This document shows positions 25,036 to 35,725 of a DNA stretch of 64,000 bases, one piece after another. The translations under genes and the position numbers were made by a program. The notes beneath the pieces were generated by a model, which ran no database searches, was not told where the DNA came from, and saw only the letters and a list, made by a program, of their open reading frames with translations. This DNA comes from Siphonodentalium dalli (taxonomy: Eukaryota; Mollusca; Scaphopoda; Gadilida; Siphonodentaliidae), in the NCBI GenBank assembly GCA_032622095.1, contig CP136067.1, forward strand, positions 52,429,899 through 52,493,898, in the 5' to 3' direction. The stretch's first letter is position 1. Each line of letters opens with the position of its first letter.

Positions 25036-25499
25036 TTATACTAAATGGATTCTTCCAATCCATGTTCATGTAATACAAGCAGACGACGGCCAGATGAAAA
25101 GATAATACAAGCGCAGAAGGATTCATGTTCATTGGTGGGAAATGTTCAGATTTTAACCCTTTACCCAACAACACGGCCAAAACCGGCCAAATAAAGCTTC
25201 AACAGCCTAAAATATCTTCGGTCTGTCTCAATAGAACCATACAAATATTGATATCATTGGAACAGGCTCCTTGACCACATTGTGATAGTTACAGTTATGC
25301 CCTGTGCCAATGCATTATCTTATATATGCGAGTCGACCATAGGTCGCCTCGCATATATAAGAGAATGCATTGGCCTAAAAAAATCTTTTTTTACCACTTT
25401 TTACCATTTTTTCTTACATTCTTTAACAATTTTATAATTTTTAATGTGTTAAAGGGGTACTGTACCCCAATTTCAATAAATTCCCGGTGACAATAGCGA

Positions 25500-27120
25500 T
25501 CTAATATGAATATTATATTATAAAATAACTAATTTGAGTCGACGATGTCTACTGAAAACGTTCCGGTTAACAGGCTATTGTAAAAGTTAAATTGAATTAT
25601 TTAATATAAATTCATTTATGGCTGGAGTCATAAAATGGAGAATTATGCCATTACGAGTTACCGTTCTTGAAATCGCATATGTTGCGTGTCTTTTGTCGAC
25701 GGCCGTTCGCGAACATTATTGAGTTGCAAACAAAACATGTTACCTGCAAAAGAAGGCCCGTTATAACCGATTCGGAAAAAAGGAGAAAGAAACAAAGAGT
25801 CATAAAGCGTCAAGTATTTTATAGGGAGTGAGATTGTTCGATGGAAGAGATCGAATGCATCAATCGAAGCCAAGGATCATAAATAACAGGATGGCTCACC
25901 CAATCATATTTGTGTAATCGTCTTGGTAGAGTTATCGATCCTCCTGGTAGGACAGGCGCCGTATTTGAAATGGTAAATACACGAGGAATACAGAAATCGA
26001 ATGAATGTTTTTTGTATCAAATGACTCACCGGCCACCTAGACCATGTAGAGGTAAACTGAAGTGATCTATATATTCACCGAGTATTAATCTTGGTGATTG
26101 TTACGTTTATTTCATTTTAATAACGGTTGTTGACTTTATTCTGATTTATTTTAATCGGTCTGTCAGTGTCAAATTCCGACGAATACGAGTGAATCGAAAT
26201 ACTGGTACATCGTTTTTGGTCAACATTCTCAACCAAAAGCAAGGAAAACTACCCAGCCACTTTTATAACTGAGAAAATACGTCGTTTATATTCAATCCTT
26301 GCGTACTACAGTTGTTATTTTTGTTTTGTTGCAACTTTTAAAGAATGTTTTTAACTTTTATTTTTGTTTACATTTTTACGTTGTCTTTACATTTATCTGC
26401 AGTCTGTGTCAGCGTGTGTGTGGGCGCAGTGTGCCTGCATATGTGGCACTGTGACTATTGGTTTAGTACATGGAAATTTCAAATTCGTCCTTTCACTTTT
26501 TATCTTATTTGTAGAACTCATCTATTGGGATCACAAATCTGAAAACCTTTTTTTTTCAGTTTAGTTAATAGGCTAATTATTGTTTGAGTTATAGACATTT
26601 TTGTACCTAAAAAAATGTCATCAAATTCAGATGGGCACTCCATTTGTATTTATTCAACCTGAATCTTCCACTTTTACATGGTAGTGTTCCCCAAATCAAC
26701 ACAATTCATATTATCTACATGCAGTTGCAATAGAGCATTTCTAAAGTTATGTGTTCAATTGTCCAATCAGAAATATTAGGCCATGTCAAATTATATGGTG
26801 ATATTCTCAGCTGGAGAACATGTTCCCCCCCCCCCCAAATATGTTGATTCTTTCATGCAGTACAGCCTACCGGTATGGTCAACTTAGTAAAATTTGTCAT
26901 TGTTACATGGGCATCGCATTAATAGGAAATGTCATATTTGATATCTTGTAACTCAGTCAGTATATTCATCCCCTCACACCTTGATATTTGCACAACATAT
27001 TAATTCATATGACACATTAATGATTAAGTTGATTAACTGTTGATCTGTTGTGAAGCAATTTCTCTTATTATATGTAAAATATTTAAAATGATTGCCCTAT
27101 CATGACATGCATGGTATGAT
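25500..27120. other. Left interior of element B, no gene seen
   Basis: Frames up to 71 codons (25658-25873 minus; 26345-26564 plus, hydrophobic and low-complexity). No DDE-type transposase text. Contains the C12 run. Confidence 0.5.
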
Positions 27121-27433
27121 AAGCCAAATTGACATTTAATAAATAATTGAGCTCAAGCGCAATAAGGAATCCCTTAAGGAATCTCTTATTGCGCAATGAA
27201 TCTCTTATTGCGCTTAAGGCTTAAGCGCAATAAGGAATTTCTTATTGCGCTTAATTAATTAAGCGCAATAAGGAATTTCCTTATTGTGCTTAAGCGCAAT
27301 AAGGAATAGTCTTATAAGGGAAGATCTAATTGCGCTTAAGCGCAATAAGAATATTCCTTATTGCGCTTAAGCGCAATAAGAAGATTCCTTATTGCGCTTA
27401 AGCTCAATTATTTATTAAATGTTAATTTGGCTT
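27121..27433. repeat. Fold-back array of TTAA-delimited hairpins
   Basis: Arms of about 50 bp (aagccaaattgacatttaat and its mirror attaaatgttaatttggctt) enclose about seven short hairpins of the type ttaagcgcaataagga / tccttattgcgcttaa. Most junctions between hairpins read cTTAAg. It lies inside element B. Confidence 0.85.
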
Positions 27434-28020
27434 CCCATAGCATGGGTCCTTGGAATCCACTTATTTTGACATTTGTTAAAATGTATTGATCAAGTTTTTT
27501 TTTATAGCATTTTGTTCTAGTTTCTGTATGTACTATTAGTCTTTCACTATAAATTCATTGATATATATATCATATAATGACATATGAGGCATTAATTACC
27601 CTTCAAATAATGGTATGCTTAATAAGTGTAGATTGACATCTGTCATTTGGGAGTATTTCATCATTTACAATATACTTATTTAATTTAATGTAATGCTATT
27701 GCACATTTGCACCGGTACATGTATTCATAGTAAAAAAAATTATCAAAATGCAAAATGGGAGTTATGGGAGACAAAATTCAAATTTTCAGTAATGACAATC
27801 AACATGCGCGATTCCATCACAGGAATCCGGGAATTTTGTTTTAAATTTTATTATATTATTTTATATAAAAATAATATATAAATAAAAAAAATACCCGGGG
27901 GTGGTAACTTAATCTAATTTAATTATGGTTAAGTCAAGAAGTGCAATTCATTTGCACTTATAGTGTACGGTAAATCTATAAATCCATAATTGTGTGGTGG
28001 GATGCCAAATTCCATTAGGC

Positions 28021-28758
28021 TTAAGGAGGCCCCCACCCTCTCTTTTCGTACGCCGTATTCCATGCCCTGTTATGCGGTACGCCGTATTCCGGCCCTCTGT
28101 TAGGAGGTATTCGGTATTCCAAAAATACAGGTATTCGTACGCCGACCTTCCAAAAAATGGAATTTTCATATATTTTTATGTATTCCATATGGCTGTTAAC
28201 TGGTATTCCGTATTCCACCATCTGTGTTAAAGGTACTCAACCCGATAAAACTCCTCTCAATTACTATTTCAATGGCTTCGGGGGTCAAAAATATTTGATT
28301 CGAGTCGTGGAAGTCACCCATCAAAGCTCAGATTTGTTAGATATCGATTTTAGAAATCTATTATTTTTCATTATCGGGAATTCTTTCTGGCCCAGAAGAT
28401 AGTAAAAAATTCGTTATTATTACCCACTTGATTATAGAGTTATCCATCCTTGTCTGTTTGAATAGAATTTTGGCGTAAAATCTCGAGCATGTTACCAAAT
28501 TGACGGCAGTTATAAGTACTCATCTCGAGAACATAAGAATTTTCAAAAATCAATATCTAATGACTCTGAGCTTTGTTTGATGGGTTCCTCGACTCGAATC
28601 AAATATTTTTTACCCCCAAAGCCAAAGAAATAGTAATATAGGACCCTCTGATCGGATTGTTGTTGTTGGAATCTGTTGAGATGGGGACCCTCTTTACGGG
28701 TTGAGTACCTTTAAGTGGTATTCCGTATTCCACGGGGGTGGGGTGGGGGCCTCCTTAA
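28021..28758. mobile_element. Family C TTAA element, fourth shell
   Basis: TTAA-GGAGGCCCCCACCC at the left and GGGTGGGGGCCTCC-TTAA at the right form a 14-bp perfect inverted repeat inside TTAA. The body is made of short repeats of GTATTCC and TACGCCGTATTCC on one strand. Element D interrupts it at a TTAA. No coding capacity. Confidence 0.85.
28227..28714. mobile_element. Family D TTAA element, innermost copy
   Basis: TTAA-AGGTACTCAACCCG and CGGGTTGAGTACCT-TTAA give a 14-bp perfect inverted repeat. The interior holds subterminal inverted segments (tatttcaatggcttcggggg near 28265 and its mirror near 28615). Related, more diverged copies lie at 12024-12345, 30557-30885 and 47220-47552. The intact ends make this the best copy in the window. 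Confidence 0.85.
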
Positions 28759-29971
28759 GTGTAATGGAAATCTGAATTACACTTAAGCGTAATATTAATA
28801 AGATATTAAATATGAATTACGCCTCCTACATATCTGAAATATGCTTAAGCGTAATTGAGATATAAATGCTTAAAAATAATTGGGTTTTCTGATCTTCATA
28901 CATGTGCATTGAATAAAATGTTGTATAATCTAAAATGGTATCATTGTGAGCGATGCCTGACTAGACCTAGATCATTTTGAGGAATTATTTTTGAGTCAAT
29001 TTAATGACATGAGATATGTAAAAGTTTTCCAGTGTGTCAGCTGGACTTTGAAGTGTAGCACTTGGTTAATAATAGACTTACTAGTAATAATAGGCCTATA
29101 TTAGTTATATATACTCTATTATATTAGTTCATGGTTGATCTATCCAGTTTTCCAGCCTGGTAAATGGTTAATTGGGATGGTAGAACTGCAAGTAAAGTTA
29201 GTAATGAATAATGGTAATATGGTACTGGTACTAGTGGTAGGCCTATAATATGTCCCTATGGCCTGTTCATAAAATTTAAACAAAAACTATTTTGGCTAAA
29301 TTTTTATTTAAGTTCTATAAATGACTGGTCAATGCCATATATTATAATTCAGATACGCATGTAGTTATATATTATAGTACTAAACAAATACAAACAAAAA
29401 AAGTTCAGTTGTATACAAATTGACTGATTGACAGCGAATTTGGGTGATGCTTTTCATCGTTTTAACTGGACATTAGTAGTAACTTTCACCAGAAAGTTCA
29501 ATATAGTGTAGGTCAATGCGTATTGTTTATGGAAATATCGACAAAATAGGGAACATTTCGTTTAAATGTTGTTTTAAAATGATTTTTGGACGGGAGAAAT
29601 GAGCAACTCTATATAATTCTATAGTGTATCCATAGACGCATTTCTCGGTTTAACCTACCGACCGCAAGAGGGCGCTGCGGCGGTACGCATTACAATAGAA
29701 CCAATGGGAAGTGAACCTTCCCGTTATTTAAGTTCCCTGTCGAAGCTGTGAGCAATGAACTTCCGGTTCTTCCTGCGACCGCGTCTTCTCCGGTGAAGGT
29801 CAAAAACATGGCGCGTAGTTTGAAATCGTAATATTTTTGTTTCCAAGATCAATATTTTCTTCGCTAAATTAGGTTTATACGAAACTCATATAACACGAAC
29901 ACAATCTAACTTGAAAGTTATTTCAATGGGAGTAAATAAAAAAATCGCCTATCTTTGTGTACAGTACCCCT
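28759..29971. other. Right interior of element B with CpG-rich patch
   Basis: 28760-28870 has decayed ttaagcgtaat hairpins like those at 27121-27433. 29640-29830 is GC- and CpG-rich (accgcaagagggcgctgcgg, ctgcgaccgcgtcttctccg) with a CCAAT on the plus strand. It looks promoter-like. No frame of note. Confidence 0.45.
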
Positions 29972-30086
29972 TTAAGCCAATGCATTCTCTTATATATGCG
30001 AGGCGACCTATGGTCGACTCGCATATATAAGAGAATGCATTGGCACAGGGCCGTTCTGTTGGGTAAAGGGTTAAGTACCAACGGTC

Positions 30087-30275
30087 GTTTGTTGAACTTA
30101 TTATCTGAACATTTCCTAAGGGAACTATTCGTCAATGCGTATTTAGTATAGACAGTGTTAATACACTTCTACCAGGAGATAGTTTGTTGAACTTATTATC
30201 TGAACATTTCCTAAGGGAACTATTCGTCAATGCGTATTTAGTATAGACAGTGTTAATACATTTCTACCAGGAGGT
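30087..30275 (+). repeat. Tandem duplication of the E right half (about 93 bp x2)
   Basis: gtttgttgaacttattatctg to ttctaccaggag occurs at 30087 and again from about 30180, nearly identical. The first copy ends E at the TTAA 30158-30161. The second belongs to a duplication outside the element. Confidence 0.75.
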
Positions 30276-30556
30276 AATATCATGAAATTATTACCTAAAC
30301 ATTTGCCTCAATAAAGAGGGCTCCTTCTGAACTGGTAGTTATCTGGCGTCTGCATCAATTGTATTACCTTAACATCCCTCACATAAATAATAGACCATTC
30401 CGATGTACACTTTTTAACTAATTGGGAGAATAAATTTAGTATAGAAACGCATTATACTTCATGCATTAGTGAATTTATTTTTATCCCCAGCACTTACAAA
30501 AATTAACAATTACTATGTTTACTTTGAACATATTATAATTATCCATGTTTAGATAC

Positions 30557-30885
30557 TTAAAGGTACTCAATCCTATTCGATGGTCACCATATCAGATTCC
30601 AACAACAACATTTTGTTAAACCAAATCTGACCGGATTGTCAAATATCTAACACACTAAGCCACTTGATGTTAGAGTTATCCATCTTCATCCACAATTTGG
30701 TCCAGATCGTCGGCTTGACGAATATTTGCCAGGCCGCCAAAAACTACATATCTCGGGATATAAAAAAAAATTTAAATCGATATCTGATCACGCTGAGCTT
30801 TGATGGGTTGGTTCTTCGACTCGAATAAACTAATTTTTTTTCCCCGAAGCCAAATAAATAGTAATTTGGGAGCGTTAATGTAGAT
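30557..30885 (-). mobile_element. Family D copy, one end preserved
   Basis: Begins TTAA-AGGTACTCAATCC at 30557. The body matches D in reverse (gatgggttggttcttcgactcg, ccccgaagccaaataaatag). The far end, near 30885, has lost its terminal repeat. Confidence 0.7.
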
Positions 30886-31689
30886 TTTTCATCTTTTAAG
30901 ATAAACGATTTGACAGCAGCTTGGTCAGAATACCATATAGGGTAAATTTTCCGCCTACCAGGCAAACGAAACAAATTAAAACAATAATTGCATTTACCGT
31001 CATTATTATCACACATTAATAACTAAAATTAACGAAAATATCCAAATATAAGATAATACTTAGAAAACGGGTGCAAAACCCATAATTGAAAACACTCTTT
31101 ATTATCTACCGCTGTTTTGGGCGACGAAAGCATGAACGCTCTTTATCAGATGAGATCGTTGAACTTCTATCAATCAATCGTTGTATTGCCCCAAGCTCCA
31201 CGCAGAGTTCAGTCCCCTACGAAGGACATACCGCTGCCAGCACCTACTCATAGTGTGAAGAAATCGCGCCTTTATTCATTTGAGACTTCTGCAGGTTACA
31301 ATTCATTCTTCATTATTCTGAGAAACTAAACTGTCCATATTCATTTGAAAATTGTCTAGATCAAGTCAGAATAAATTGCAACTGACAAAACACTTCCATA
31401 AAAAAAAGTTAGATTTAATTAAGAAAATACACATGCCGGCAGCGGTCAGACATAGCGTAGCGAGGGAACTGAACTCTGTTTTGCAGTTTGTTATTGCCTT
31501 CGCCAAAAATGGTATATAAGACAAAAATCATACGATGAACAACAAAATGATATACAACAGGCAGGCACGCGCCAACACGATAATCACGTCACGCATCCTG
31601 GCTTTCCAACATGAGCTGAGCCCCCACCGAAGGTATAATTCTGACCTTTAAAACCTACTTTATTGAACGGCTCGCGGGCTCGATCGGGT
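30886..31689. other. No recognisable gene
   Basis: A plus frame at 31117-31329 (70 codons, SIVVLPQAPRRVQSPTKDI then PLPAPTHSVKKSRLYS) is proline-rich and slightly GC-richer than its surroundings. I cannot assign it and it lacks clear splice sites. Confidence 0.35.
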
Positions 31690-32755
31690 TGTTTTCCCTT
31701 TCTTTACTAAATTGATTCTCCCATTCAGTTATAAAATATATACATTGGTATATTATTCATCCGGGTCGATGTTCGGGAATATAAGCAGATGACAGATACC
31801 AGAAAGTGCATAAGGAATCCTCTTCGTTTGTGGGAACTGTTCCGATAATAATTTCAACAACGATAAAGTCGGTTGTTGTCCCCCGTAAACTTTATTTTCG
31901 GGGGACCATTGTAATCAGCTCCGTCCGTCCGTCCGTCCGTCCGGAGTTATAACACCAGTAATGAAATGATCATCCGATTTAATTGAAACTTGGTATGTAG
32001 ATGTCTCAACCAAGCATACGGGTGCTCTGCCATTCTGGGTTTGATCCGATGTTCTTTTATGGAGTTATTGCCCTTTTTTTCAACTGTTTTTTTGCTTAGA
32101 ACATTTCTCACTTTTTCGGTTTCCGGATGATATCTCAAGTTTGGATCGTATAATTGCAAATACCGTCTTCATGTGGATCAGTCATATCAATATACTGGTT
32201 GAGTTCGAAGTTGAGTTTGATCCGATGATTTTTCTCAGAGTTATGGGCTTTTCGACTTAGAAAATTAAATTTTTCTTGTTTTTTCTTTGTTTCCGGATGG
32301 TAACTCAAGTTTGGATTGTTTAATTGGAAATTCTGTTGTTTGTGGGTTGTTCATATAAAAATACAGGTCAAGTTCGAATTTGAGTTTGATCCAATGATTT
32401 TTCCCAGAGTTATGGGCCTTTCGACTTTGAAAAACATTTTTTATAATTTTCTGTATGAGGGTACCTTCATGGTGTAATCAACTCCTCCTACGGTTTTGAT
32501 CGTAGATATTTGTAACTTCAGAGTATTGTTACCCACATATTGGAGATGTGCAACATGTATATAGTTGACGGAAAAATTATTAACCCTTTCGACTTAGAAC
32601 ATTTCAACATTTTTTTAAATTTCTTTAACAAAGCGGCATCGACTTGCCACGTTGTCGGGGGACACTGTGGTCGGCCGACCTTTTATTTAATTTATTATCT
32701 GAACATTTCCAAAGGTATAACTACACGTCAATGATTATTTAGTAAAGAAAGAGAT
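31690..32755 (+). mobile_element. Family E element split by an L element
   Basis: The left half (31690-31877, ccctttctttactaaattgattctccca...cggttgtt) and right half (32695-32755, aatttattatctgaacatttcc...tttagtaaag) match E and are collinear once 31878-32694 is removed. Confidence 0.65.
31878..32694 (+). mobile_element. (CCGT)n-bearing L element inserted in E
   Basis: Begins with the hairpin GTCCCCCG...CGGGGGAC (31878-31907), then (CCGT)n at 31921-31942, then repeated blocks (gagttatgggcctttcgac). Near the end comes taccttcatggtgtaatcaa (about 32460), and the final tcgggggacactgtggtcgg then ccgaccttttt-like end. Removing it restores an E element. I recognise this as a family common in molluscs but cannot assign its superfamily. 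A 5' hairpin without an obvious target duplication would suit a rolling-circle element. Confidence 0.6.
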
Positions 32756-33472
32756 ATAGAAAACGTAATTTTTTATAGTTTTATGGTGTACAATCGGATG
32801 GTATATTTAATCTGCACTTGACAAATTATCTTCGTGTCGGGTATATATGTAGATCATGCCATGAATCTCTAATATAGCTATATTACTATATTATAGTACA
32901 GATCATATTCCACCAGTACACAACCTGGGAACATTTTTAAATATATTTTGACATATTTCTGTACTATAAACAAGTGAACAAACAAGGCAGGGAATATATT
33001 GTTTCTCAATAATCTACTTCAGAGTATATAGTATATAGGGAGTGGTCCCAGCTCGATATTGCATGTTTTTTTGACTTTTGTGTGTTGATATCAGAATAAA
33101 CAATGAATTAATCACCAGGGAGAAATTCCATGACGCAAAGAAAAACTGTTTACAAAGTGACCTAAATCGTGCAATTTCGAGTAGGAACTTTCACAAATAG
33201 AGTGGCATTATTAATGAACAGGTATTAACTAAGACATACATTATATATACCTGCACTGCATTTTCGATGTTATAAACTTCCCTGTCATAACATCAAAAAG
33301 TTCCCAGGTTTTGTACTGGTGGAATATGATCTCTAAATGGCGTACGGGCGTGAGCTAGAGTAGAGATTCATTACATGGTATGATCTATATATATGGTATA
33401 GTATACTTTGAGAAGCACCACTGGGATGTTTGTGTAGATGATACAGACTCATTGTCTTGCGTGATTTACAGA
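32756..33472. other. No recognisable feature
   Basis: AT-rich. A mirrored pair, gatcatattccaccagtaca then caacctgggaac (32901-32932) and ttcccaggttttgtactggtgg then aatatgatc (33300-33331), suggests the ends of an unclassified inverted-repeat element of about 430 bp. Confidence 0.4.
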
Positions 33473-33876
33473 CCGGGTTCGGGCAAGCCTGCAAATATTG
33501 TGTCTGTCATTTGCCGAATGTGGTCCCCAGAGGACGAATTTAGTGAAAGCGGGCTAGCATCACCATCTCCGGGGACATCTAATTGATATTGTTTTAGTTA
33601 CTTTATCGCTTCTGGGAAATTTATATATCCCCTTTGCAGAAGATAAAACACACAATCGAGGTGACGAATGTGTGAACATCACATATTCAACTGGGAATCT
33701 GCAATCTGATCACAGGTTTGCCATATGAGCTGAGGCCTAAGCAAAATGAGGTCTACGGAGGGTGAATTTGGTGATGCTAGGCCACTATGCAGGATAGTGT
33801 CACTAAGTTCACCACCCTCGAGGGACCTCATTCTTCTACAAATGACAGACACACTATTTGTAGGCTTTGGTTCGGG
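33473..33876. repeat. Inverted pair of related coding-like segments
   Basis: The left segment (33473-33573, plus) reads KPANIVSVICRMWSPEDEF then SESGLASPSPG. The right segment (33757-33876, minus) reads KPTNSVSVICRRMRSLEGG then ELSD...HSGLASPNSP. The two peptides share VSVICR, a following SPE/SLE, and GLASPxSP, in opposite orientation. I do not recognise the family. Could be mirrored arms of a DNA transposon. Confidence 0.55.
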
Positions 33877-34665
33877 ACATGTAAACAATATCGGGGCCAA
33901 ACATTCTAACATTCACCTGCCTATATAAATCAAACCACATTTCAATGACTGCGACAACTCAGTATACAGGCCGAATATTTGTAGTCTATATTTAGTGTTA
34001 TATTTACATGCGCGAAGGCTTGGTTTCGTGCCAATCGGATTAATAGAACTGACCTACGCGAATTGGGGTGCTGGCAAACGGATACTTCTTGGGAGATCGC
34101 GCTGGTATTATATGGATATATACCACCACGTCATGGGGACCACCCGGGTGGGATCCCCACCATGATGTACATGTATGAGGAACATGTATTATTCTTATAT
34201 TCGTATACGTGCACAACTATTTCTATACTAACGCAATTCGCTTCATTCTATAATAATTAAAATAATGGATATAACCAGTATGTACACCAATGCCTGAATG
34301 CATATAAGGAGATTACGCGAAAATTTACTGGAAGGACGTAATTCGCCAAGTTCGATCGGATTAGCTCGTAAACGATTATTCTATTAAGGGAATGGACTGA
34401 ACGGGACCAGTTTATTTCCGTACAGGTCACGTTGTGGCCAGAACGAGCGGTAAGCATGATGTTCACTGCAGTGTCACATATGAGGTCACATAACTATATA
34501 TTTATAGTTGGTGTGAGCGAAATATCCATTTTTTTTAAGTAGTCACGTTTTAAACTTTGAAATACGATATAAATTAAATATTCATGAAATATATATATAT
34601 ATATCCATTAATAATTGGCAGTCAAAATAACTCAATTAGATATTAATATATAAATTAATTATTAT
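33877..34665. other. No recognisable feature
   Basis: Short frames only. AT dinucleotide runs near 34590. Confidence 0.5.
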
Positions 34666-34674
34666 ATTAATATT

Positions 34675-34999
34675 ACTGAAGGGGTCACTCTCACCAAAAA
34701 AAGTGCTGAAGGGTACACAGGATTTGAAAATGTGCTGAAGGGTACACAGGGTTTGAAATGTCGTTCTAAATGATGTTTAGTTTTCGTATCTGCCATGATT
34801 TCGGTTACAGAATAATTGTTTACGTTCCAATGAACATTAAAATGAACTGAAAACAAACTGCTAATGGGCACCAGACTTTCAGAAATACAGTTTAAGTAAC
34901 GATGTTAGTGGCGATCACAAACCCTGTGTACCCTTCAGCACATTTTCAAATCCTGTGTACCCTTCAGCACATTTTTTTGGTGAGAGTGACCCATTCAGC
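34675..34999. mobile_element. Family G element, complete (325 bp)
   Basis: ACTGAAGGGGTCACTCTCACC to ggtgagagtgacccattcagc, flanked by ATTAATATT on both sides (34666-34674 and 35000-35008), a perfect 9-bp duplication. Subterminal ctgaagggtacacagg motifs occur twice at each end in mirror order. Confidence 0.85.
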
Positions 35000-35544
35000 A
35001 TTAATATTGATACACCAGTTATCACTCATGTGAATATCAAATGGGGAAATGACAAATATAAGCTTACACAGCTTGTATACAGTCAGATCCCTTTCTCATC
35101 TCTTATATACTGGGAACACACGTGTTAACATATTGTAATATATGTGTTGTAATTCAAATTTTATATGTGTGTACACACTTTTTATTGAGAATAATATATT
35201 GTTTACACTAATGCATGGGTTTAGGCCATTCGCTAATTATTCGCTTGTATGTCACTCTAAGTGTGAGCTAAATATCCATTATTATTCCACACCCATTGAC
35301 GTGAGGCAAATGTATTCAACGGAATCCCAGCCATTGAATATATATAAGTGTATACCTCTAGTGGAATACAAGCAGAAACTATTCTTGTTGACGTCGTCGA
35401 CAAGAAAGATGACGTACATTACGTCCATCATCCGCTTCCGGTGACCCCCCCCCCCATAATTAATGATTATTGGTCAGACTTAAATCACAATAAAGGTAGC
35501 TATAGTAGCATTCATGGATTGAACTTATCTGACTTAACGGTGTA

Positions 35545-35725
35545 GAATAAATACAGAACACAACTTGCTTCTTAATCTCGAATCTTTTATCGAACTCGTT
35601 GCGGACGGCGTAAAGTTATATTTCGCTCGAGCTGCGCTCTCGCGAAATATATCCTTGCGCCTTCCGCAACTCATTCGATAAAAGATTCTCGATTAAGATG
35701 CGCGTTGTGTTCTGTCTATTTATTT
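35545..35725. repeat. Imperfect palindrome of about 180 bp
   Basis: aataaatacagaacacaact then cttttatcgaactcgttgcgg is mirrored by gcaactcattcgataaaag then gcgttgtgttctgtctattt. The centre (gctcgagctgcgctctcgcg) is GC-rich. Probably a fold-back MITE; only one copy seen. Confidence 0.8.

Larger units (their letters stand above)
25449..29975. mobile_element. Family B TTAA element, 4.5 kb, third shell
   Basis: Starts TTAA-AGGGGTACTGTAC (25449) and ends GTACAGTACCCCT-TTAA (29975), a short inverted repeat of about 13 bp flanked by TTAA on both sides. The flanking bases rejoin cleanly into the A spacer (taatgtgTTAAgccaatgc, as at 36777-36792). Neither strand carries a frame resembling a piggyBac or other transposase; the longest frames are about 80 codons and look random. 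It holds a hairpin array (27121-27433), element C, and a CpG-rich patch (29640-29830). Either a non-autonomous element or one so decayed that its gene is lost. Confidence 0.8.
25153..30074 (-). mobile_element. Family A TTAA element, second shell
   Basis: Left end TTAACCCTTTACCCAACA (25153 on) and right end TGTTGGGTAAAGGGTTAA (to 30074) match the intact A copies at 20266, 36486 and 53845. Its two hairpins lie at about 25308-25374 and 29976-30044. The AT-rich spacer between them is split at a TTAA by element B. Reversed relative to the copies at 20266 and 53845. Confidence 0.9.
25036..30161 (-). mobile_element. Family E TTAA element, outermost shell of the nest
   Basis: The left part (25036-25152, tatactaaatggattctt...gggaaatgttcaga) and right part (30075-30161, gtttgttgaacttattatctg...tttagtatagacagtg then TTAA) together match other E copies, for example 62689-62950 and 50072-50266. 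Family A sits between them at a TTAA. E has internally inverted halves (attatctgaac / gttcagataat), so the two sides mirror each other. The left terminus has been replaced or overrun by the hairpin at 24975-25035. Confidence 0.75.

Noticed and set aside
27994-28402. Frames around the C and D elements (for example 28021-28221 minus)
   Set aside because: They cross transposon junctions and short GTATTCC repeats and have no conserved content.
29923-30151. Frames encoding CILLYMRGDLWSTRIYKRMH-type peptides, seen at several places
   Set aside because: They are translations of the family A hairpin on either strand, so they recur with the MITE and are not genes.
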